NCBI GenBank assembly: GCA_001603025.1
Contig: LVAP01000116.1
Span: forward strand, 1-48,302
Direction of reading: 5' to 3'
Length of the DNA stretch: 48,302 nucleotides
From: Clostridiales bacterium Firm_10
Lineage (GTDB): Bacteria > Bacillota > Clostridia > Christensenellales > Aristaeellaceae
A program made the translations under genes and the position numbers. Under the pieces are notes generated by a model. The model was not told the origin of the DNA. It did no database searches and saw only the letters and a list, made by a program, of their open reading frames with translations. This document shows positions 43,725 to 48,302 of this stretch, one piece after another. Within the stretch, counting starts at the first letter, position 1. Each line of letters starts with the position of its first letter.

Positions 43725-44784
43725 GGCGATCCTCCTCCATCATGCTCACAAAGCGGTCGAACAGGAACATGGTGTCGCGCGGGCCCGAGCAGGCCTCCGG
43801 GTGGAACTGCACGGAGAACGCCTTCAGGCCGGGATAATCAAGGCCTTCGCACGTGCCGTCGTTGGCGTTGACAAAGCTCTGGCGGCCGCCGGGCACGGAA
43901 TCGGCCACTGCCGCGTAGCCGTGGTTCTGGCTGGTGATGTAGGTATGGCCGGTGGCCTCCTCCCGCACCGGCTGGTTGACGCCGCGGTGGCCGTATTTCA
44001 GCTTCACGGTCCGTCCGCCCGCGGCCAGCGCCAGCAGCTGGTGGCCCAGGCAGATGCCGAAGATGGGCAGCTTGCCCATCAGTTTCCCGATTGCCTCTAT
44101 GCACGCCGCGTTCTCCGCCGGGTCGCCGGGGCCGTTTGAGAGCATCACGCCGTCCGGCTTCATGGCCAGCACGGCCTCCGCCGTGGTGGTGGCGGGCAGC
44201 ACAGTCACGTCGCAGCCCCGCCGGTTGAGCTCATAGATGATATGATGCTTCGCGCCGTAATCCATCAGCGCCACCTGATACCGGGCTTCACCCTGGGCGG
44301 GATGCCGTTCGGGATGCTTCACCGTGGTGGCTTCCACCGCGCCGCGCACGGCGTAGGCCCTGATCTCCTCCAGGTCGGCCGGGAGCTCGTCAGTGATCAT
44401 GGCGTTCATCACGCCGCGCTCGCGGATGTGCTTGGTCACGGCCCGGGTATCCAGCCCCCAGATGCCCGGCACGTTCCGGTTTTTCAGGAAGGTATCCAGG
44501 TCGTACTGGCTGCGGAAGTTGGAGGGCGCATCGCACCACTCCCGCACCACGTAGCCCTTCACGCGGCACTCGCCCTCGAAGTCGGATTCGATGATGCCGT
44601 AGTTGCCGATGAGCGGAAAGGTCTGCATCACAATCTGTCCTTCGTAGCTGGGGTCGGTCAGGGTGGCGATGTAGCCTCCCATGCCGGTCGTGAACACCAG
44701 CTCGCCGATCGAAGCGCGGTCCGCCCCGAACGCAAGCCCCTCGAACACAGTTCCGTCCGCCAGAGCCAGATATCGCTTCTTCAT
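43711..44784 (-). CDS. carA: Carbamoyl-phosphate synthase small subunit (glutaminase)
   Basis: 357 residues, normal CarA length. Class I amidotransferase with the catalytic Cys in GICLGHQLL (about residue 255), the His-Glu pair in QFHPEA near the C-terminus, and the N-terminal CarA domain (GTVFEGLAFG, MGGYIATLTDPSYEGQ). It hydrolyses glutamine and passes ammonia to CarB. GGAGG lies 7 nt before ATG 44784; a longer frame to 44820 lacks a site. First gene of the carA-carB/dapF operon, with a 14-bp overlap into carB, and its own strong promoter at 44901-44929. No PyrR-type attenuator was recognised in the ~110-nt leader. Confidence 0.95.
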   Translation of the reverse strand: MKKRYLALADGTVFEGLAFGADRASIGELVFTTGMGGYIATLTDPSYEGQIVMQTFPLIGNYGIIESDFEGECRVKGYVVREWCDAPSNFRSQYDLDTFLKNRNVPGIWGLDTRAVTKHIRERGVMNAMITDELPADLEEIRAYAVRGAVEATTVKHPERHPAQGEARYQVALMDYGAKHHIIYELNRRGCDVTVLPATTTAEAVLAMKPDGVMLSNGPGDPAENAACIEAIGKLMGKLPIFGICLGHQLLALAAGGRTVKLKYGHRGVNQPVREEATGHTYITSQNHGYAAVADSVPGGRQSFVNANDGTCEGLDYPGLKAFSVQFHPEACSGPRDTMFLFDRFVSMMEEDRHAAE

Positions 44785-44883
44785 GAACAAACCTCCGTTT
44801 CCCATTGCCGCGGCCGGCACAGCAAACGCATAATATTCGTCAATTTCGCGTTATTTGTGCATATTCCTCATAAAAATACAATC

Positions 44884-44902
44884 ATGCCTAAATTACAGGC
44901 AT
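44884..44902. repeat. Inverted repeat at the carA transcription start
   Basis: ATGCCT (44884-44889) and AGGCAT (44897-44902) with a 7-bp centre. It overlaps the -10 hexamer by 2 bp and spans the expected start point, a position typical of a repressor operator. Confidence 0.4.
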
Positions 44903-44929
44903 TGTACAACGCCCTGTTTTTTTTGTCAA
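44901..44929 (-). promoter_or_regulatory. Promoter of carA-carB/dapF
   Basis: Perfect TTGACA (44924-44929), a 17-bp A-rich spacer and TACAAT (44901-44906) on the minus strand. The leader to the carA start is about 110 nt. Confidence 0.85.
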
Positions 44930-44990
44930 CGCAGATTCAATTAAGGAATCGGTCATAATCCGCGCCTGGCGGCAAAGAAATGTAAAATGC

Positions 44991-45006
44991 CCGGCACGCA
45001 AGCCGG
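44991..45006 (-). terminator. Second terminator-like hairpin downstream of cysN
   Basis: On the minus strand CCGGC and GCCGG (45002-45006 with 44991-44995), 6-nt loop, followed by GCATTTTACATTTCTTT. Short stem; probably a back-up to the hairpin at 45049-45075. Confidence 0.5.
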
Positions 45007-45048
45007 ACAGCAGCCGTGCGCGTCTGGGCTGTCTGAAGCAATGAAACA

Positions 45049-45075
45049 GGGAGAAGACCCCCTGTGCCTTCTCCC
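45049..45075 (-). terminator. Terminator of the cysQ-cysD-cysN operon
   Basis: GGGAGAAG and CTTCTCCC (45068-45075 with 45049-45056) form an 8-bp stem with an 11-nt loop, followed by TGTTTCATT on the minus strand. Confidence 0.6.
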
Positions 45076-45091
45076 CATGTCAATGCCGGAA

Positions 45092-45148
45092 CGCAGGATT
45101 TGTGCCTCTGGGATGCGCGGCCAATCCTGCATGCGATATCGCATCCCA
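45092..45148 (-). other. Interleaved inverted repeats with pseudoknot topology (3' of cysN)
   Basis: Two perfect inverted repeats cross each other. GCAGGATT (45093-45100) pairs with AATCCTGC (45123-45130), and TGGGATGCG (45109-45117) pairs with CGCATCCCA (45140-45148). The order a-b-a'-b' is that of an H-type pseudoknot. A 14-bp palindrome (45131-45144) overlaps the last arm and offers an alternative fold. Lies between the cysN stop (45179) and its terminator, so it would be in the 3' part of that mRNA. The 394-bp gap from carA to cysN otherwise holds only the carA promoter and the two terminator hairpins. Confidence 0.45.
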
Positions 45149-45178
45149 TATCATCCTCGTCAGGAGGTTTCCCAATGA

Positions 45179-46912
45179 TCAGCCGCGCGGCTGGCCGGCG
45201 CAGCGCGCCATGATGGCCCGCGCGGCGTCCCGCGCCGGATAGGACGGGCAGTCCAGCGGACAGCCGTCGCCCACCCAGTAGGTCTCCGCGCGATCCGAGG
45301 AGACGTGCATGCGCAGCGCGTCCTCTTCCTCGGCGGTGAGGCCGGCCGCCGCTGCGATCAGCGTGACGCCCGCGTTCATCAGCAGCCGCGCGCGCTCGGG
45401 CAGCGCCTGCAGGGTGGCAGCGCGGGTGCCGGCGTCCGCGCCGGCCGCCACGCCCAGGTAATACGCGGACTGCCCGGCTTCCAGCAGCAGCCGCTCCAGC
45501 GACGCAGCCACGCGGTGCACGTCTTCCGCAGACGCGCCGGAAATCAGCAGCATGCGCGGCCGGCCGCCCAGCAGCGCCGCGCGCTCCTCCGGCGCCACGT
45601 CGCCTGTGCGCCACGCGCAGCCGCCCGAGCGCAGCTCCTCCGGCGCCTCGGGCAGCGCCTCCGCGAAGATGCCGCCGCCGGAGATCTCATAGTCGTCCAC
45701 GATGACGAAGCGGTTGGTGGCCGCCAGGTCGCCGGTGTCGTCAAAGGCGCACAGCCGGCTCATCGCCAGCACGCACTCGGCCACCTCGTGCCGGTCGATC
45801 TCCTCCTTGCGTACGCGGTGCAGGCTGGCCGCGTCCATCACGCTCAGCACGGTCTCCAGGCGGCATTCCAGCTTTGCGGCGCCGGTCTTGAGGAAATAGG
45901 TCTTGCCGGGCGCCATGGGCGTCCTGCCCAGCCAGAACAGGCTGACCCGCACCCGCCGCGCCACCTTCGGGGGCATGTCGCACGCCCGCGTGCACAGCTC
46001 GCCGCGGCGCACGTAAATCTGCTCCGTCATGGTGAAGCCGGCGGCCCAGCCGGCGGAAGCCACGCCCTCGGCCTCATCCGGGCGCATGGGCTCGATGCGG
46101 TTGACGTGCGTGCGCTTGCCGGAGGGATAGAACACCACCTCGTCGCCGGCCTTCAGCGCGCCGGTCTCCACGGTGCCCGCGATGATGCGGCGTGCGTCGC
46201 CGTGGGTGAATTTGTAGACGTCCTGCACGGGCATGCGCAGCGGCAGCGCGTCCAGCGAGCCGGGCGCGCGGAACTCGTCCAGCGTCTCCAGCACGGTGGG
46301 GCCGCTGTACCAGGGCATGTTCCCGCTCTTCACGGCAATGTTGTCGCCCTCGCGCGCGCTCACGGGAATGAAACCCTCGGGCGTAATGCCGATCTCCTTC
46401 AGGAAACGGCCGTACTCGGCGACGATCCCCTCGTAGGCCGCGCGGTCATAATCCACCAGGTCCATCTTGTTGACCATCACGCAGATCTGCCGGATGCCCA
46501 GCATGGACAGCATGTAGCCGTGCCTGCGGGAATTTTCGCGCACGCCCTCGCTGGCGTCGATGACCAACAGCGCCGCGGCCGCGCGGGAAGCGCCGGTGAT
46601 CATGTTCTTGAGAAACTCGATGTGCCCGGGCGCGTCGATGATGATGTACTGCCGCTTCTGCGTGTGGAAGAAACAGCGGGCGGTGTCGATGGTGATGCCC
46701 TGGGAGCGCTCGTCCTTGAGGGCGTCCAGCAGGAAGGCGTATTCAAAGGGCTTGTCGTTGCGGCGGCACATCTCCCGGATCTGCTCCAGCTTGCCCTGCG
46801 GCAGCGCGCCGGTATCGGCCAGCAGGCGGCCGATCACCGTGCTCTTGCCGTGGTCCACATGGCCCACGATGACGATGTTCATGTGCTCGCGGCGGTTCTG
46901 CCCTGCGTCCAT
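45179..46912 (-). CDS. cysN: Sulfate adenylyltransferase subunit 1 (CysN) with degenerate APS-kinase-like tail
   Basis: 577 residues. N-terminal translation-factor-type GTPase with G1 GHVDHGKS (about residue 17), G3 DAPGH and G4 NKMD, then two beta-barrel domains (to about 430). It drives ATP-sulfurylase (APS synthesis) with CysD. The last ~125 residues resemble CysC (RMLLISGAS, AASLERLLLEAGQSAYYLG, ARLLMNAGVTLIAAA), but the P-loop GLSGSGKS is changed to ISGASAEDV, the DGDN motif is gone (LGVAAG) and the rest of the kinase is missing, so kinase activity is not expected. The ATG overlaps the cysD stop by one base, with GGGGGG 9-10 nt upstream. Confidence 0.93.
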   Translation of the reverse strand: MDAGQNRREHMNIVIVGHVDHGKSTVIGRLLADTGALPQGKLEQIREMCRRNDKPFEYAFLLDALKDERSQGITIDTARCFFHTQKRQYIIIDAPGHIEFLKNMITGASRAAAALLVIDASEGVRENSRRHGYMLSMLGIRQICVMVNKMDLVDYDRAAYEGIVAEYGRFLKEIGITPEGFIPVSAREGDNIAVKSGNMPWYSGPTVLETLDEFRAPGSLDALPLRMPVQDVYKFTHGDARRIIAGTVETGALKAGDEVVFYPSGKRTHVNRIEPMRPDEAEGVASAGWAAGFTMTEQIYVRRGELCTRACDMPPKVARRVRVSLFWLGRTPMAPGKTYFLKTGAAKLECRLETVLSVMDAASLHRVRKEEIDRHEVAECVLAMSRLCAFDDTGDLAATNRFVIVDDYEISGGGIFAEALPEAPEELRSGGCAWRTGDVAPEERAALLGGRPRMLLISGASAEDVHRVAASLERLLLEAGQSAYYLGVAAGADAGTRAATLQALPERARLLMNAGVTLIAAAAGLTAEEEDALRMHVSSDRAETYWVGDGCPLDCPSYPARDAARAIMARCAGQPRG

Positions 46913-47793
46913 CACATGTAACCCCCCTTGCGCAGCTCTTCCAGCCCGCCGCCGTCCTCCTTGTCCTGTTCCCGGCCGGAGCGCTCGGCGATGTTGGCGA
47001 ACTTGCCCGTTTTCAGCTCCTCGACGATCTCGTCCAGCGTGGACGCGTCCGACTCCACCGGCTTGGTGCAGGGCCAGCAGCCCAGCGAGCGGTAGCGCAG
47101 GCCGTCGCCGTGGTTGAAGTACAGCGAAACCACCGGAACGCCCTCGCGCCGGATGTATTCCCACACGTCCAGCTCGGTCCAGTCCAGCAGGGGATGCACG
47201 CGGATGTGCGTTCCGGGGCGGAAATCCGTCTTGTACTGGCCCCAGAACTCCGGCGGCTGATCGCCGATGTCCCAATCGTTGTTGCGGTCCCGGGGGGAGA
47301 AATAACGCTCTTTGGAGCGGCTGCCTTCCTCATCCGCCCGCACGCCCACGATGACGCCGGTGTAGGGCTCGGTATTCCTGTCGCGCTCGTAGAGGCCTGT
47401 GTCGTGGTTCATGCGGTAGCGGGGCCAGGTGCCGTCCAGCGTGTGGGTCAGCGCTTCCGTTTTGAGCAGCCTGCAGCATTCCAGGCGGGTGGCCGTGCCG
47501 TCCGGGAAGGTGGTTTTCTCCGCCAGCGCCCGGGCGTTTTCTCCGTAAACCATATCCAGGTGCCATTTCCGCGCCAGCATGTCGCGGTATTCGATCATCT
47601 CGGGGATCTTGTAGTGGGTGTCGATGTGCACGAGCGGGAAGGGCACGTGGCCGTAAAACGCCTTGCGCGCCAGGCAGAGCAGCACGGTGCTGTCCTTGCC
47701 GATCGACCAGAGCATGCACAGGTTTTTGAACTGGCTGTAGGCTTCCCGGATGATGTGGATGCTGCGCGCCTCCAACTGGTCAAGATGTTCCAT
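46912..47793 (-). CDS. cysD: Sulfate adenylyltransferase subunit 2 (CysD)
   Basis: 293 residues, normal length. PP-loop ATP pyrophosphatase with the SIGKDS motif (residues 30-35; SxGKDS as in CysD), [11 protein letters not shown], and the [17 protein letters not shown] and [11 protein letters not shown] segments characteristic of CysD. It forms APS from sulfate and ATP with CysN. Starts at ATG 47793, 11 bp after the cysQ stop, with AGAGGAG 6 nt upstream; the cysQ stop codon overlaps this site. APS reductase or sulfite reductase genes are not in the window. Confidence 0.95.
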   Translation of the reverse strand: MEHLDQLEARSIHIIREAYSQFKNLCMLWSIGKDSTVLLCLARKAFYGHVPFPLVHIDTHYKIPEMIEYRDMLARKWHLDMVYGENARALAEKTTFPDGTATRLECCRLLKTEALTHTLDGTWPRYRMNHDTGLYERDRNTEPYTGVIVGVRADEEGSRSKERYFSPRDRNNDWDIGDQPPEFWGQYKTDFRPGTHIRVHPLLDWTELDVWEYIRREGVPVVSLYFNHGDGLRYRSLGCWPCTKPVESDASTLDEIVEELKTGKFANIAERSGREQDKEDGGGLEELRKGGYM

Positions 47794-47804
47794 TGCAATC
47801 TCCT

Positions 47805-48302
47805 CTACGCGCGGCGCAGCAGATTCTGCGCCGAGTTGACGATATAGAAGCCCCGGCTGTTGCGCGAGTCGGTCCGGTTGTACGTCATGGGCGTGTCGTC
47901 GCCCTGCCGGAAGATTGCGCCCGCCTGCTCCGCCACGCACTGCATGGCGGCGGTGTCCCACTCCATGGTGGGACCGGTGCGGTAGTACAGGTCGGCCTCG
48001 CCCCGCGCCACCAGGCAGCCCTTGAGCGAGCTGCCGGAGGGCAGCGTGGCGGCGATCCGGTCGGCGTTCAGCGCCAGCAGCGCGCGGGTGGCGTCGTCCA
48101 TGTGCGAGCGGCTGATCATCATCACCAGGCCCTCGCGCCGGCCGGACACCCGGATGGGCCGCGCCGCGGCGATGGCGTCCTCCGCCCGCGATGCGCCGGC
48201 GCAGAAGAAGGCGCCGCAGCCCTCCGCCGCGAAGTACAGCTCGTCCAGCGCGGGGGCATACACCACGCCCATCACGCTGCGGCCCCGGTATGAAAGCGCG
48301 AT
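47805..48302 (-). CDS. cysQ: CysQ-like 3'(2'),5'-bisphosphate nucleotidase, C-terminal part
   Basis: Inositol-monophosphatase-fold protein, cut by the window end; about 165 residues are visible. It contains [21 protein letters not shown] and the second metal-site motif [16 protein letters not shown] (Trp-Asp-x-Ala-Ala), with a C-terminal NSRGFYIVN segment matching CysQ, which hydrolyses PAP from sulfate assimilation. The frame stays open through 48302. It precedes cysD and cysN in one operon. The first metal site is outside the window, so the distinction from an inositol monophosphatase rests on context. Confidence 0.88.
   Translation of the reverse strand: MALSYRGRSVMGVVYAPALDELYFAAEGCGAFFCAGASRAEDAIAAARPIRVSGRREGLVMMISRSHMDDATRALLALNADRIAATLPSGSSLKGCLVARGEADLYYRTGPTMEWDTAAMQCVAEQAGAIFRQGDDTPMTYNRTDSRNSRGFYIVNSAQNLLRRA

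Noticed and set aside
45078-45083. TTGACA on the minus strand downstream of cysN as a promoter
   Set aside because: The hexamer 17 bp downstream is GGGTCT, which is no -10, and it falls at the base of the terminator hairpin.
45161-45213. AGGAGG followed at 7 nt by an ATG and a 12-codon frame on the plus strand
   Set aside because: It is antisense to the end of cysN and no plus-strand promoter was found upstream; the ribosome-like site is probably a coincidence.

Overview
The window reads as a chromosomal segment of a high-GC, anaerobic, Gram-positive-type bacterium, probably a Clostridia member. This is inferred from the gene set: a glycyl-radical-enzyme activase, a ZapA/U32/MutS2 neighbourhood, GlpP, a CssRS-like two-component system beside HtrA, diaminopimelate epimerase, and strong sigma-A type promoters with AGGAGG-like ribosome sites. 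No insertion sequence, prophage, CRISPR array or rRNA was seen. One tRNA-Lys(CUU) is present. Several genes start at GTG, and the starts given here are chosen by ribosome-site spacing.

Layout. (1) 1-1173: activase and the start of its presumed glycyl radical enzyme (minus strand, cut by the window edge). (2) 1541-3890: a CstA-type transporter and a secreted L,D-transpeptidase-like protein (plus). (3) 4003-6670: an SGNH hydrolase, an alpha/alpha-barrel protein and tRNA-Lys (minus). (4) 6775-19487: a 12-gene minus-strand surface-polysaccharide operon with one promoter near 19550. It encodes a Wzm/Wzt ABC exporter, a two-domain glycosyltransferase, a sugar nucleotidyltransferase, a previously easy-to-miss 50-residue membrane peptide, the CDP-3,6-dideoxyhexose trio RfbF/RfbG/RfbH, a GtrA protein, a thiamine-diphosphate enzyme, an NAD-dependent epimerase/reductase and a GtrB-like glycosyltransferase. 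The combination resembles the Yersinia pathway to the branched sugar yersiniose. (5) 19718-22499: a patatin-like lipase and FtsH (plus).

(6) 22575-31973: a long minus-strand series: ZapA, a U32 peptidase-family protein broken by a frameshift, MutS2, a GNAT acetyltransferase, response regulator, sensor kinase, HtrA and a small membrane protein. (7) 32117-35783: a ThuA-domain protein, a Gfo/Idh/MocA oxidoreductase, an SDR resembling D-mannonate oxidoreductase and a membrane-anchored Pro/Thr-rich protein. (8) 35893-39576: GlpP, a secreted protein with two YARHG domains, and a DppA-like D-aminopeptidase. (9) 39699-44784: carA and a carB gene whose product continues in frame into a complete diaminopimelate epimerase. 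(10) 45179-48302: cysQ (partial), cysD and cysN, with a decayed APS-kinase-like tail on CysN and an unusual set of interleaved inverted repeats downstream.

The observations most worth following are the CarB-DapF fusion, the candidate branched-chain CDP-sugar pathway with its GtrA/GtrB pair and small membrane peptide, the CysN protein with a kinase-dead CysC-like tail and the pseudoknot-like repeats downstream of it, and a terminator at 35821-35857 that contains the -10 element of the next promoter.
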